The notes under the pieces were generated by a model. It was not told the DNA's origin, ran no database searches, and was given only the letters and a program-made list of their open reading frames with translations. From Candidatus Enterovibrio escicola (GTDB lineage Bacteria; Pseudomonadota; Gammaproteobacteria; Enterobacterales; Vibrionaceae), in the NCBI RefSeq assembly GCF_002464935.1, contig NZ_NBYY01000009.1:372001-436000 (forward strand): DNA of 64,000 nucleotides, given 5' to 3'. Position numbers and translations under genes: made by a program. Below, in pieces: positions 21,190 through 32,703 of the stretch. Positions within the stretch are counted from its first letter, which is position 1. The number at the start of each line of letters is the position of its first letter.

Positions 21190-22150
21190 CTTCATCTTAA
21201 GGGTACAGGTATTCTATCTTAAACCACCATCAAATACTCTAAAAACGTCATTAGGGAAACGATACCTAAGATTCGCTCTACCACATGTATTAAGGATGTA
21301 TTTTATCTTGGTAATTGCCAAATTACTGACCGCATTGAAGTCAGTTCCCTTGGATAAAAATTAGTATGATCATTCAGCCACCGATTACTTGACTGATAAG
21401 GTTTGGCAAAATAGAACTCAGCGTCTGTGATTTCAGCAATCTCGTCATGTCCGACGGTCTATGTACCGTTATCTAATTTACAATATCAATAAATTTCTCA
21501 ACCACTGTATCTGCCTACTTAATTTAGCATCTTTCTAATGAAGTAGAATTCATTGACTTTATCCACCTCGATAATAAGAAAAGATTTGTGCTAAAGCTCG
21601 ATAACAGTATCAATTTCGAAAAGACTAAACTCGGTCTTTTTATCTTCAATATCAGGCTATTTCTCAATGCCAACATACTTCTTTATCCTTACCTTATCGT
21701 CGATATTCATCTTAATTTTGTAGAGTTTGCCATGATGGGGGAGATCCTTGTATAGTGCCACACCATTACCCCTATCATGCCATATATATCGGTAACGCCT
21801 ACTTTTACTAAGCATTAAATCGAGTGACCTATGCTTGCTGAGACATTCCTGAAAAAATGCTTGCCTTCTCTCTAAGTACAGCCAAAAGCCATCAGGTTCG
21901 TAGCGTTAGGGCAGGTTCGTAGCGTTAGGGCAGGTTTCTTTAGCATGTTTGGATGCAAGGTGATGACAGTATACGCAATGAAAATTGTTTGGGAAATGAT
22001 GCTTTCTTTCTTGACTGATAATGGAGTGAGCACAGTCAAATCTTCAGGAAATCTGGCTAGATAAATTACCCTTAGCCAATCACTGCTTAATATAAAATCG
22101 GTCATTGTCATTTAAGTGGTTATGATCCATGCACATCTCCAAACCAAAAG
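21190..22150 (-). pseudogene. IS30-family element relic
   Basis: Minus strand, all three parts of an IS30 transposase in decayed form: the N-terminal part at 21872-22111 (DFILSSDWLRVIYLARFPEDL..., SVKKESIISQTIFIAY), the central DDE part around 21540-21720, and the C-terminal part at 21230-21500 (NTCGRANLRYRF). Stops in every frame. The repeat gttcgtagcgttagggcag is duplicated in tandem at 21897-21935. Confidence 0.75.
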
Positions 22151-22218
22151 AGGATACGGAGAGTGTACTTTAGTCTAGCTAATTCTCCGCTAAGTCGTGC
22201 ATTGTACCTGACGGAGGG

Positions 22219-22295
22219 CGAATTCATTTCAACAAAAAAATCCAAGTATCAAGATGACTCGGCTTGATAAGAAAGCGCTTATGCAGATCGCAGGT
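22219..22295 (+). mobile_element. IS982-family right-end fragment
   Basis: The last ~75 bases of the element (gcgaattcatttcaac ... gcttatgcagatcgcaggt), followed by TAGTTA. Left part absent. From 22302 to 22743 no gene or element is recognised, although that stretch lies immediately downstream of uvrA. Confidence 0.75.
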
Positions 22296-22743
22296 TAGTT
22301 ACATCCAAAAGCAGATCAAATGAACCATGAGTAGCGATGACATTACTGTCATAGTATATCGAATGGCAAAATAATTTTAAGAGTGCGAAGGACGTCTGTT
22401 TCATGGAGGGCAAAGCTTAAAAAATCATAGCAAACCTCCAACCTGACGATGCAAGCAGTCCCATTGTTATATTATCGCGAACTTGACTATTAGTCCTTAG
22501 TATCATGCAAGGTTTCGAATACTTATTTTTGCTTCTTAATCACGATCATTTTCATAACCCGTATCTTGATCCTCCTTTTATTGAGACTCAAGCATCTTCA
22601 ATGATCACGGGTATCCTAGATGTTGTTGATGACCAATAAATGTAACTACTTGTTTTAGTCTACATATCTATAGTCAGTGCTTAGTCACCTCTCATTAGGC
22701 GATAATAGTAACTGCCATGGTAACCATCATCGGAAGTATTCGC

Positions 22744-25578
22744 TTATGATGCTTTCTTTTTCAGTAAGGGTTTCAAGAAACGCGCAGTATGTGAACCTTT
22801 TACCTTAACTATATTTTCTGGTGTCCCTTCTGCGATAATTCGCCCACCACCGCTTCCTCCTTCTGGTCCTAAATCAAGAATCCAATCTGCTGTTTTAATG
22901 ACATCAAGGTTATGCTCGATCACCACTATGGTATTACCGTGATCACGTAGGCGATGCAGTACCGTTAATAACTGTTGAATATCATGAAAATGTAGACCTG
23001 TAGTAGGTTCATCTAGGATATACAAAGTGCTCCCAGTGTCACGTTTAGATAGTTCACGTGCCAATTTAACACGCTGTGCTTCTCCACCCGACAGTGTGGT
23101 TGCCGCTTGACCCAAACGAATGTAAGACAAACCAACGTCCATAAGTGTTTGTAGTTTACTAAAAATGGAGGGAATAGCATGGAAATACTTATGTGCATCT
23201 TCTACCGTCATTTCCAAGACTTGATCTATGGTTTGTCCTTTGTAAATGACTTCTAACGTTTCACGATTGAACCGTTTGCCCTTACAAGTTTCACACGGTA
23301 CGTAGATATCTGGCAAGAAATGCATTTCTATCTTTATAACACCGTCACCTTTACAAGCTTCACAACGTCCTCCTTTCACGTTGAAGCTGAAGCGTCCGAC
23401 TTTATATCCACGTGAACGTGACTCTTGAGTACTAGCGAATAGCTCTCGAATTGGTGTGAAAATCCCCGTGTAAGTAGCTGGATTTGAGCGAGGAGTACGG
23501 CCAATGGGACTCTGGTCAATGTTGATGACTTTATCGAAATGATCAATGCCTTCAACCGCTTGGTAAGGTGCAGGTTCAGCAGTATTCGTACCGTTTAAAT
23601 TCTGGTGGGCAATCCTATAAAAGGTATTGTTTATAAGCGTCGATTTTCCTGAACCTGAGACTCCTGTCACACAGGTAAATAAACCTATAGGTATGGTCAG
23701 GTTGACGTTATTTAGGTTATTACCATTTGCTCCCCACAGTTTGACGACCCGATCTGGGTCATAAGGTACACGTTGTTTAGGCAACATAATTTTCTTTTTA
23801 CCACTAAGGTATTGTCCCGTTAGCGATGCTTCATTAGAAATGATGTCTTCATAGCTGCCTTCGGCAACTACATAACCACCGTGTACTCCTGCACCGGGAC
23901 CAATATCGATGATGTGATCTGCAGTACGAATAGCCTCTTCGTCGTGTTCTACCACCATCACCGTATTACCCAAGTCTCGAAGGTGAATCAGTGTGCTGAG
24001 CAGACGTGCATTATCACGCTGATGAAGGCCTATTGACGGTTCATCCAGAACGTACATCACACCCATCAATCCTGCACCAATTTGGCTTGCCAGACGAATG
24101 CGCTGCGCTTCTCCCCCTGAAAGGGTGTCGGCGCTACGTGATAAATTAAGGTAGGTGAGACCAACATTGACTAGAAAGTCAAGACGATCATGAATTTCTT
24201 TTAAGATTTTATTGGCGATTTGTGCGCGTTGTCCAAGAAGTGACAAATTTGCGATAAAATTCAATGCCTGATGAATACTCATTTCACAGATAGTGGGTAG
24301 GTTTGTTTCACCCACAAACACGTGGCGTACTTCTTCACGTAGACGTGAACCCCTGCAACAGGTACATGTTCTAGTCGAAACATATTTCCTGAGATCCTCA
24401 CGTACGGCCATGGATTTTGTGTCATGATAGCGACGATTTAGGTTGTTCAATACCCCTTCGAACGGGTGCTTGCGTATGGTGATATCACCACGGTCGTTGA
24501 CGTACTTAAAGGTAATATCGGTAGAACCAGATCCGTTAAGTACAATATCTTGTATGGTTACTGGCAAGTTTCCCCATGGGGTTTCAATGTCAAAGGTATA
24601 GTGTTCTGCCAGCGATCTCAGCATTTGGGAGTAATAAATATTCCGACGATCCCAACCGCGAACTGCACCACCAGCAAGGCTAATTGCTGCATTTTGAATG
24701 ACACGTTTTTGATCGAAGTATTGCTGAACACCTAGGCCTTCACAGGTTGGGCAGGCGCCTGCTGGATTATTAAATGAAAACATCCGTGGTTCCAGCTCTT
24801 GCATACTGTATCCACAATGTGAACAGGCAAAGTTTGCTGAGAATACCATGTCCTCACCCTCACCTTCCATCAACCCAATTACAGCCGTACCACCTGTTAG
24901 TTCTAGTGCGGTTTCAAACGAGTCTGCCAGACGTTGCAGCAGGTCGTCGCGTACTTTGAAGCGATCAACCACTACTTCGATGGTGTGTTTATTATGCAAA
25001 GCCAATGTCGGTGGAGTAGATAAATCATATACTTTCCCGTTAATACGGGCGCGGATAAAACCATGTGCCACCAAGTTTTTTAGTGTTTGAAGGTGTTCAC
25101 CTTTACGTTCTTTTACAATTGGTGCAAGCAATATTAGTTGGGTGCCTTCTTCCAGTTCCATCACTTTATCGACCATTTGACTAACGGTTTGTGCTTCTAA
25201 CGTGACATTGTGGATAGGACAACGAGGATCACCGACGCGCGCATAGAGTAAGCGTAAATAATCATATACTTCAGTGATGGTGCCAACAGTTGAGCGTGGA
25301 TTGTGCGAAGTGGACTTTTGTTCAATAGAAATAGCGGGCGATAGACCGTCTATATGGTCTACGTTTGGTTTTTCCATCAACGATAAAAACTGACGCGCAT
25401 AGGTAGACAGGGATTCTACATAACGACGCTGACCTTCAGCATACAACGTGTCGAAGGCCAGTGAGGACTTACCAGAACCAGACAAACCAGTGATCACAAT
25501 CAATTTGTCTCTCGGTATGGTCAGATTAATATTTTTAAGATTATGGGTGCGAGCTCCTCTCACATCGATCGTATCCAT
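22744..25578 (-). CDS. uvrA: UvrABC excinuclease subunit A
   Basis: 944 codons (E. coli 940). UvrA is the dimeric damage sensor that loads UvrB in nucleotide excision repair. Two ABC modules are intact: Walker [10 protein letters not shown] at 31-39 and GVSGSGKST in the second half, two LSGGEAQR signatures, and zinc-binding cysteine pairs (CSHCGYSMQ...CPTCEGLG and CEACKGDG...CETCKGKRF). AAGGAGAAC precedes the ATG. galU lies upstream in the same direction, the order known from Vibrio. I see no clear LexA box (CTG-N10-CAG) in the 25579-25700 region, which is unusual for uvrA. Confidence 0.97.
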   Translation of the reverse strand: MDTIDVRGARTHNLKNINLTIPRDKLIVITGLSGSGKSSLAFDTLYAEGQRRYVESLSTYARQFLSLMEKPNVDHIDGLSPAISIEQKSTSHNPRSTVGTITEVYDYLRLLYARVGDPRCPIHNVTLEAQTVSQMVDKVMELEEGTQLILLAPIVKERKGEHLQTLKNLVAHGFIRARINGKVYDLSTPPTLALHNKHTIEVVVDRFKVRDDLLQRLADSFETALELTGGTAVIGLMEGEGEDMVFSANFACSHCGYSMQELEPRMFSFNNPAGACPTCEGLGVQQYFDQKRVIQNAAISLAGGAVRGWDRRNIYYSQMLRSLAEHYTFDIETPWGNLPVTIQDIVLNGSGSTDITFKYVNDRGDITIRKHPFEGVLNNLNRRYHDTKSMAVREDLRKYVSTRTCTCCRGSRLREEVRHVFVGETNLPTICEMSIHQALNFIANLSLLGQRAQIANKILKEIHDRLDFLVNVGLTYLNLSRSADTLSGGEAQRIRLASQIGAGLMGVMYVLDEPSIGLHQRDNARLLSTLIHLRDLGNTVMVVEHDEEAIRTADHIIDIGPGAGVHGGYVVAEGSYEDIISNEASLTGQYLSGKKKIMLPKQRVPYDPDRVVKLWGANGNNLNNVNLTIPIGLFTCVTGVSGSGKSTLINNTFYRIAHQNLNGTNTAEPAPYQAVEGIDHFDKVINIDQSPIGRTPRSNPATYTGIFTPIRELFASTQESRSRGYKVGRFSFNVKGGRCEACKGDGVIKIEMHFLPDIYVPCETCKGKRFNRETLEVIYKGQTIDQVLEMTVEDAHKYFHAIPSIFSKLQTLMDVGLSYIRLGQAATTLSGGEAQRVKLARELSKRDTGSTLYILDEPTTGLHFHDIQQLLTVLHRLRDHGNTIVVIEHNLDVIKTADWILDLGPEGGSGGGRIIAEGTPENIVKVKGSHTARFLKPLLKKKAS

Positions 25579-25783
25579 GTTCTCCTTGTTTATTGTCTAT
25601 TGCATGTCATATAACAAAATCAACCCTTATTCTCTTGAAGTCGCAACATTTCTGACGACAATTCATACTTATTTACTGTAGGTGACCTATATCCATGGGA
25701 CTTAATCATTAACCTCTGCACTGCAACGAAAATGAAGTTAGGTATCACTGAATCTATCAGTATCCCATAAACAAGTGGCGTGG

Positions 25784-25819
25784 AAAAGAACAAGGCTGGA
25801 TATTTAGACAGCCTTGTTC
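25784..25819 (-). terminator. Rho-independent terminator after galU
   Basis: Eleven-base stem GAACAAGGCTG/CAGCCTTGTTC with a 10-base loop, followed on the minus strand by TTTT. It lies 50 bases after the galU stop and would separate galU from uvrA transcription. Confidence 0.88.
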
Positions 25820-25867
25820 ATGTCTATAACAACAGATATGAGCGCTATTGTACGTATAAAGTGAAAG

Positions 25868-26731
25868 TTAGTACTTTACCGTTGTATGTGATTGATTAGG
25901 TGCATCAGAGGTTAGATAAATGTTTTCGTAGCAATAGTTAGTAGCTTCGATAAATCCTTCCACGCTACCACAATCAAACCGCTTACCTTTGAATTTATGT
26001 GCCAGTACACAACCATCTTTGGCTTGCTTAAGTAGAGCATCGGTAATTTGAATTTCCCCATTCTTACCAGGTACAGTATGCTCGAGAATCTCAAAAATAT
26101 CTGGGGTCAGAATATAGCGGCCAATGATCGCTAAATTGCTTGGTGCAGTGCCAAGTTCTGGTTTCTCAACCATGTTGTCGACACGAAATAAATCATGTTT
26201 TATTTCCTGACCAGAAATCACACCGTATTTGTGTGTTTCATTTTCTGGCACTTCTTCTACTGCTACAATTGAACAGCGAAATTGTTTGTATAGTGTGACC
26301 ATTTGAGCCAAAACACCTTGCTCTTGGTTGATGCAAAGGTCATCGGCAAGTACAACCGAAAAGGCGTCATCACCCACTAATTCTTGACCTGTCAGAATCG
26401 CATGACCTAAACCACACATTTCTTTTTGGCGAATGTACGTGAACGAAGCAGCATAGATGGTTGCACGAATATCTTCCAGCAATGCTTCCTTGTTAGTACC
26501 TCGGATCTGATGTTCAAGTTCATAATTTTTATCAAAGTGATCCATCAAGCTGTATTTTCCACGACCTGTAACGATACACATTGCGTTAATTCCTGCTTGA
26601 ATTGCTTCATCTACGCCGTATTCAATCAATGGTTTATTAACAATGGGCATCATCTCCTTTGGCATTGATTTGGTTGCGGGAAGAAAACGGGTACCATAAC
26701 CAGCAGCGGGGAACAGGCACTTCTTAATCAT
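25868..26731 (-). CDS. galU: UTP--glucose-1-phosphate uridylyltransferase
   Basis: 287 codons. It makes UDP-glucose from UTP and glucose-1-phosphate for envelope polysaccharides. The nucleotide-binding loop GYGTRFLPATKSMPKEM (11-27), VEKP (of DNMVEKPELGTAPSNLAIIGRY) and GEIQITDAL are present. GKYSLMDHFD replaces the usual GKRxIEDHFD, a small departure near residue 78. Terminated by the hairpin at 25784. Upstream 26732-27235 is AT-rich with no recognised gene; it presumably holds the promoter. Confidence 0.95.
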   Translation of the reverse strand: MIKKCLFPAAGYGTRFLPATKSMPKEMMPIVNKPLIEYGVDEAIQAGINAMCIVTGRGKYSLMDHFDKNYELEHQIRGTNKEALLEDIRATIYAASFTYIRQKEMCGLGHAILTGQELVGDDAFSVVLADDLCINQEQGVLAQMVTLYKQFRCSIVAVEEVPENETHKYGVISGQEIKHDLFRVDNMVEKPELGTAPSNLAIIGRYILTPDIFEILEHTVPGKNGEIQITDALLKQAKDGCVLAHKFKGKRFDCGSVEGFIEATNYCYENIYLTSDAPNQSHTTVKY

Positions 26732-27235
26732 CAGATATCCTTATTTGATCATATCCAGAATGTCGGCAAGATACTTAAAATATTAGACAGATAGGATCTA
26801 TTCACTAACTCTATCCATTTTGCCAATTACTATAAGTATTAGATGAGGTTAGCTCATGGAATAAAAATCGAGACACTTTTTACTTTATGCTAAATGCTAG
26901 GCCAACAGGTTTTATGTACTTAAACCGAGACGCGCTGCAATCTCAATGCCTAAGTAACCATAAAGTGGCTTATGCTTCTACTTCGTAGATTTGTGATATG
27001 ATCTATGTATTTGAAGGTTTCTATAATAATTAGAAATTTATATATTTAGGCTCGGTTAATCCTTGATAAGTTTTTTTAAATAGCAAGGTGAAGTGTTATA
27101 ATCACTTTGCCAACAAAGACCGACAGACAACAACATACCTAGAACCCTGTTAATTGATAATCGCTAAAAACTATTATTGCAACTAAGGAGGAGTACTGGT
27201 CTTGTTTATAACAAGAGAGAATATAGGATTCTATC

Positions 27236-27663
27236 ACAAACTGAAAAGCTAAGTTATGATCTTATCAGCATTCATTATCTTTAGCATTATGACTATCAAT
27301 TTTTCGGGGCGATACTTGCTTTCCAACATCACCCTTTAGGTTGTTCTCTATTACGCTTTTTATAAACTCAGTTACCGTGAAATCGAAGAGATCATGGCTA
27401 AGTGGGATATCAAGCTTGATCACTCAACTATCAATCTGTGGGTTATCAAATATTCTATTTTGCTAGAACAGCAAGTTCGTCGAATAAAGAAGTGTGTTAC
27501 CTCTTCGTCACGGATGGACAAGGCATATATCAACGTCAAAGGTCAGTGGAAGTATTATTATCTGGCTATTGATAAGTTCGGTAATGTCATTAAATTTCTA
27601 CTTTGTAAACATCGTTTTGATAAAGAGGCTCTTGCCTTATTCAACAAGGTAAATAGGCCGTAA
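27236..27663 (+). pseudogene. IS6-family transposase relic, first part
   Basis: NFSGRYLLSNITL-VVLYYAFYKLSYREIEEIMAKWDIKLDHSTINLWVIKYS... MDKAYINVKGQWKYYYLAIDKFGNVIKFLLCKHRFDKEAL: an IS6/IS240-type DDE transposase with the first Asp (MDKAYINVKG). There is a stop before REIEEIMAKW, and the frame ends at 27661. An IS982 copy at 27713 separates it from its C-terminal end at about 28700. Confidence 0.82.
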
Positions 27664-27712
27664 TCATTTACTTTAAAAAGTGGTAATTGATAAGAGTAGT
27701 GACAAGTAGTTA

Positions 27713-28669
27713 ACCTGAACTGCGCATAAGAAATGAACTAAATGCTAAAGTTGCGATCTGACCGTTTGAAATAAACTATTGACTGCACAAGTCCTTGTTC
27801 ATGAATAACTTAGACGCCGTTTTCGTCGATGTCAACGACTTCTGCCAGACTTTCATTCCTGCATGGAAAAAATGCCTAATTTCTTCCGGTATTAAACAAA
27901 GAAACAAGCTTTCTTGCCTCTGAATTAGCGAAGTTATGACGATAGTGATAGCTTTCTATCAATCTTGGTATTGAGACTTCAAAACCTATTACATCCACTT
28001 TGTAGGTCGCTACCTCACCAACGAATTTCCTGAATTAGTCAGCTACACGCAAATGCGCAAGTTCATGCGAGGTGTTCTGGTTCCGCTTTTTTCTTACCTC
28101 ATTCACCAACAGGCAAAGTCGACAGGAATTGCCTTCATTGATTCGTCTAAGCTACAGGTTTGTCACAACCTCCGCATTCTCAGACATCAGGTTTTTAAGG
28201 TACCCCGAAGCAAGGAAAAGGAACCATGAGGTGGTTCTACGGTTTCAAATTATAACTTATTATCCATGATTAAGCTAGCTTTATCTCAGTCAAAGTGACG
28301 ACGACTAACGTGGATGATAAAAAGCCTGTATCGGAAAAGGTTGACGAACTTTAGAGATGTTGATATGGAGATAAAGATTATATCTCTGCTCCATTAGAGT
28401 AGGAACTTGCAGACAAGGGAGTGACACTAATCACGGGTGTAAAAAACATGAAACCCAAAGTTATGAAACTTTGAAACCGCCTGATACTCCGGAAACGATT
28501 TATTATTGAAACCGTTTTTAACCAACTAAAAAACATATCCCAAATCAAGCATTCTCGGCACGGTAATTGTAGCAGCTTTATGGTCAACTTACTGGCAGGG
28601 CTTATCGCGTATTCATTTCAACCAAAGATGCCTAAATTTGATAAGCAAGTGCTTATAAAGATCTGAGGT
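27713..28669 (+). pseudogene. IS982-family element inserted in IS6, with target duplication
   Basis: Full-length (957 bp). acctgaactgcgcataag starts at 27713 and atctgaggt ends at 28669, flanked by TAGTTA repeats at 27707-27712 and 28670-28675. All transposase blocks are present (VMTIVIAFYQS-, IAFIDSSKLQVCHNLRILRHQVF, GYISAPLE-EL, MKPKVMKL) but with at least five frameshifts or stops. Confidence 0.9.
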
Positions 28670-28675
28670 TAGTTA

Positions 28676-28930
28676 GCGTTGCTAAATATTAACATCTAAT
28701 TTTAGTTTACGGAGAGGATGCTCAACTTGATTGAAGTACTTCAAGTTAAGTATGTAAACAACCTAGTCGAGCAAAGCCCGCGGCTGGTTACATGCATCCG
28801 TTTCGAGAATGCAATTAGATGAAGGCGCCACTTCAACATTCACCGTTATAGAGCTGTGGTCGATGATTAAAAATGGATAGCTCAACAACCCAGAGCTTTA
28901 TCTGTTTGGGATTAACTTTACGCACTTACA
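28676..28930 (+). pseudogene. IS6-family transposase relic, C-terminal part
   Basis: Downstream of the IS982 insertion the stretch reads LIEVLQVKYVNNLVEQ, then FNIHRYRAVDDKNG, then NNPELYLFG/SVWD. These match the VKYLNNIVEQDHR region and C-terminus of IS6-type transposases. Several stops. Confidence 0.6.
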
Positions 28931-28989
28931 GCCTGATTTCCCTTAAAAATCAGTATATTTCTCCTTCTGTATAACTTTGCTACAGCACC

Positions 28990-29360
28990 GATCTTTTTGG
29001 TTGGAACGTATAAGCAATGAATATTGCAATCCGCTTGACCATAAAGTTGACATTACTTCGATGCCAAGAATGCTCTATTTGGGATATGCTCTTTAATTGT
29101 TCAGAAACTGCCTCGGTGATAAATCGTTTTATTAACATAAGATAACCCCTTTATCTCCATATGAATGCTCCCCAGAGATTATCTTCCAGATAAGGCATGG
29201 GTTCTCTGTCATCAACATTGGCTGTTATTACCTTCACATGAATGATATCGCCTTGGTCGTTGACGATAAGGTTAAGTTTAAAGCCATAGAATCAGCACAT
29301 CGTCCCCTTACCTCGTAAGGCCACCCCCTCAAACATTCAATGCGGTGGTATACGTAAATT
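28990..29360 (-). pseudogene. Diverged IS982-family relic
   Basis: Minus strand. Segments match the C-terminal half of the IS982 element (tcaagttgaccataaag, tgggatatg-tttta, ccccagagattat, gccttggtcgttgacgataa, ccatagaa) but with clearly greater divergence than other copies; probably an older or separate lineage. Confidence 0.6.
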
Positions 29361-29493
29361 ATGACAGAGGGCACTATATCTTGGTAGTAAGTGAACATAA
29401 TAAATGATAATAGAGAAACTAAATCACTAGTTTAGTTCAACATCCTAGATATAAGATAGTCAACAATGCCACAATTTCAAGTAAAAGAATATC

Positions 29494-32343
29494 CTATTTT
29501 TCCATCCATATCGACCAAGCATCCTTTACAGCTTTACGCTGTTCTACAAATTCGTTCGTGCTAATTTCCACCGATACATCCAATAGATTTAGACGATGAA
29601 TTTCATCACGCATTTGTACGTAAGCATCACGTAATCTAAGTGCTTGCGCTGTATCGAGAATCCCCACCTTCACAAGATCTCCAAGAATACGTACATTATC
29701 GCTCCAACGTGTCAAAACTGGTTCGTCGTGGCTATTTGCGAGAACTAGGTACTGGGTCAAAAACTCAATATCGATGATACCCCCTAGATCTTTCTTGAGA
29801 TGAAACACCCCTTTTTTTCTCCTGATAAAAGACTCATACATTTTTACCCGCATATCTACGACCTCTCGACGCAACACAGCAATATCTCGCAGTTTAGTCA
29901 ATATTTGCCTACGCACCTTTGAAAACCCTTGTGATAGATCTCTATCTCCGAAAATAATACGTGTTCGCACAAGTGCCTGATGTTCCCAAGTCCATGCTTC
30001 TTTATCCTGATACTCTTGGAACCATTCAAGAGTACTGACCAACATTCCTGACGCCCCTGACGGGCGCAAGCGCGTGTCGATCTCATACAGAACTCCATAG
30101 GTCGTTCTGGTTGAAAACAAATGGACAATCCGTTGTGCTAAACGCAAATAGAATTGACGACCATCAATCTCCTTAGGACCGTCGGTATACACGTTATCTG
30201 GACAATCGTGCAAAAACACCAAATCGAGATCTGAGCTATAACTGAGTTCATTACCACCAACCTTACCATATCCAATCACGGCGAACCTTCGACCTGTCCC
30301 GCTCACGAGATGCATTGGTTGACCGTATTTCTCAGATATTTGATACCACGCCTGATTGACAACTGCTTCAACAATCACTTCTGCTAAGTAAGTCAGGTGA
30401 TCACTCACTTCCATCACTGGTAACACACCCGTAATATCGGCAGCTGCAATTCGCAACAACTGGGTTTGTTTGAACTGACGTATCATCTCCATTTGCTGCT
30501 CCATATCCTCTTCTGGAATACGAACTGAAAATTCAAACAGTTCTTTTCGATATTCTTCAAGTCCCGTAGGGTTATACAAATGCTGCAGGTCTAACAGTTC
30601 ATCGAGCAAAATAGGGAATTCTGTTAGTTGATCTGCGATCATCGGGCTGGCACTACACAATCGAACTAGCTGTGTGATCGCGCCGTGATGTTCATTTAAA
30701 AGCTCTAGGTAAGTAGTACGTGTGGCAATTCGTACCAATAGCTTCAGAACCCGTTCTAACACTACCAATCCATCCTCACGATACAAAATATTATTAAGAA
30801 CATGAGGCATCAGTCGATTTAGTACCTCACGACCCCGAGGTCCAAGGGTACGCTTGGCAAGCTCTTGTTTAAAACGAAGCAAGACTCTTGCTTTTTTAAC
30901 CGAATGATTGGTTCGAATATCTTGCGAGATCTTTTCAATACAGTCGGTATCTAGCACTGTATTCCAAATCTCACTAAACACTGTCACGCTCTTATCATTT
31001 TCAATGCCTTCATCGTCTCCAATTAGATCGTCAAAAATCCGATGCACGCCAGACATATGGACGTGAATTTTATCATAAAGCTGAACCCAGTCTTTTGTTC
31101 CCATCATAAGGACCAAACGTTGTTGATCTAATGAAGATTCCGGCAAGGTCTGTACTTGCTTATCACCGATCGCCTGTAGCAGATTTTCAACTCGCCGCAA
31201 ATAACGATAGGATGCTTCAAGCATCTCAACATCTTCCTCTGATAAAAGATTCAACGAACGCAGAGCCTCTAACGTAGAGAAAAAACCACGTTGACGAAGA
31301 ATAGGATCGCGACCACCACGAATTAGCTGAAAAGATTGCACAATGAATTCAATTTCACGAATACCGCCTACGCCAAGCTTGATGTTATTGATCACCCCAC
31401 GACGACGCGCTTCGCTACGAATCATCGCCTTCATTCGACGCAGTGATTGAATGGCACTAAAATCAAGATAGCGTCGAAAGATAAAAGGCCGCAATAACTG
31501 ACATAGTCTTTGGGAACATTCAAATTGCTCCTTGCCCATGACGCGTGCCTTGATCATGGCGTAGCGTTCCCAATTTCGTCCCTGTTCTTGATAGTAATCT
31601 TCCATAGCAGCAAAGCTCATGACTAACGGTCCACTGTCACCAAAGGGACGAAGACGCATATCAACTCGATAGCAAAAACAGTCATACGTTTTCTGATCAA
31701 GTGATTTAATCAGCTTCTGCCCTAAGCGGGTGAAAAACATTGAATTTTCCATACTACGGTGAGTGCCTTGGGTTTCTCCATTTTCTGGATAAGTAAATAT
31801 AAGATCAACATCAGAAGAGAAGTTAAGCTCACCACCACCCAATTTTCCCATCCCTAAGATCAGCATAGGTTGTGGCTTTCCATCAGCATCACAGGGAGTG
31901 CCCCATTTAATACAGCAATGGCGATAAAGCCAGTCGTATGCCTCCATGATCAGGGCTTCAGCAAGTTTCGATAAATGAGAAAGGCTGTCATCAAGTGATA
32001 TCAGGTCATTAAAATCATTCCACGCCAACCAAACCATTTCTCTTCGTCGAAAGATCCGAAGCTCACGCATCAGACCATTTTCAGATTGTTGTCTATTTAA
32101 ATGTGCTTTGAGAGTCACTCGATACTGATCACTACGGTGGCCTGACATAAGATTATCCATAAGCCAAGGCAGTAGTGTTTTATCGTGTAATATAGCCTCC
32201 GCGATAAAATCACTCAGCGCCAGTGATCGGATTAACTGCTCACGCACAACACCTTTCCAGGGTTCAAGATTGTCCAGTTGAGTATCAAAAATAGAATTCA
32301 ACGCTCGAGTAGCACAGTGCTCAAGTTCATCAGGTAGCGACAT
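29494..32343 (-). CDS. glnE: Bifunctional glutamine synthetase adenylyltransferase/deadenylase
   Basis: 949 codons (E. coli 946). GlnE adds and removes AMP on glutamine synthetase in response to PII and glutamine. Two nucleotidyltransferase domains are visible: GMGKLGGGELNFSSDVDL with D178 and D180 in the deadenylylating half, and GYGKVGGNELSYSSDLDLVF in the adenylylating half. Both active-site pairs are kept. The usual partners ygiF and hldE are missing; IS debris lies on both sides. Retention of a full-length GlnE in a shrinking genome implies nitrogen regulation is still selected. Confidence 0.96.
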   Translation of the reverse strand: MSLPDELEHCATRALNSIFDTQLDNLEPWKGVVREQLIRSLALSDFIAEAILHDKTLLPWLMDNLMSGHRSDQYRVTLKAHLNRQQSENGLMRELRIFRRREMVWLAWNDFNDLISLDDSLSHLSKLAEALIMEAYDWLYRHCCIKWGTPCDADGKPQPMLILGMGKLGGGELNFSSDVDLIFTYPENGETQGTHRSMENSMFFTRLGQKLIKSLDQKTYDCFCYRVDMRLRPFGDSGPLVMSFAAMEDYYQEQGRNWERYAMIKARVMGKEQFECSQRLCQLLRPFIFRRYLDFSAIQSLRRMKAMIRSEARRRGVINNIKLGVGGIREIEFIVQSFQLIRGGRDPILRQRGFFSTLEALRSLNLLSEEDVEMLEASYRYLRRVENLLQAIGDKQVQTLPESSLDQQRLVLMMGTKDWVQLYDKIHVHMSGVHRIFDDLIGDDEGIENDKSVTVFSEIWNTVLDTDCIEKISQDIRTNHSVKKARVLLRFKQELAKRTLGPRGREVLNRLMPHVLNNILYREDGLVVLERVLKLLVRIATRTTYLELLNEHHGAITQLVRLCSASPMIADQLTEFPILLDELLDLQHLYNPTGLEEYRKELFEFSVRIPEEDMEQQMEMIRQFKQTQLLRIAAADITGVLPVMEVSDHLTYLAEVIVEAVVNQAWYQISEKYGQPMHLVSGTGRRFAVIGYGKVGGNELSYSSDLDLVFLHDCPDNVYTDGPKEIDGRQFYLRLAQRIVHLFSTRTTYGVLYEIDTRLRPSGASGMLVSTLEWFQEYQDKEAWTWEHQALVRTRIIFGDRDLSQGFSKVRRQILTKLRDIAVLRREVVDMRVKMYESFIRRKKGVFHLKKDLGGIIDIEFLTQYLVLANSHDEPVLTRWSDNVRILGDLVKVGILDTAQALRLRDAYVQMRDEIHRLNLLDVSVEISTNEFVEQRKAVKDAWSIWMEK

Positions 32344-32703
32344 AATGTTTTCCTATTAGCCACACTTATAATCAATCATGCAAACAACGTTACCGTAAAA
32401 AAATATTCGAGCAGTTAACGCTGATTACGTTGGACGATCCTACCAATAGTTAGGGGTTGATGATCTTTGCTGTACAAAACTCATTTAACAAGACAACAAC
32501 CACACTAACATTAATATCAGTAACATCCTGTAACATAATTTCTTTCGGATTTGTTATATCTAGCCAAAAATAAACGATATTATTTGATTCTCCAAAAGGT
32601 ATTCTTTATATAAAAAACGATACTCATATAGAGAAAACCTCTACTATTTTTATCGACATTTCACCCATAATCTCGCTTATCAATGACGCTCTTTCCACCT
32701 TTA
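32344..32703. other. Intergenic region upstream of glnE
   Basis: AT-rich, no gene recognised; the expected ygiF gene is not detectable. Positions 32630-32700 share a weak repeat with 20980-21060 (the cccataat, cttan-caatgan-cg and acctttaa blocks), origin unknown. Confidence 0.4.
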
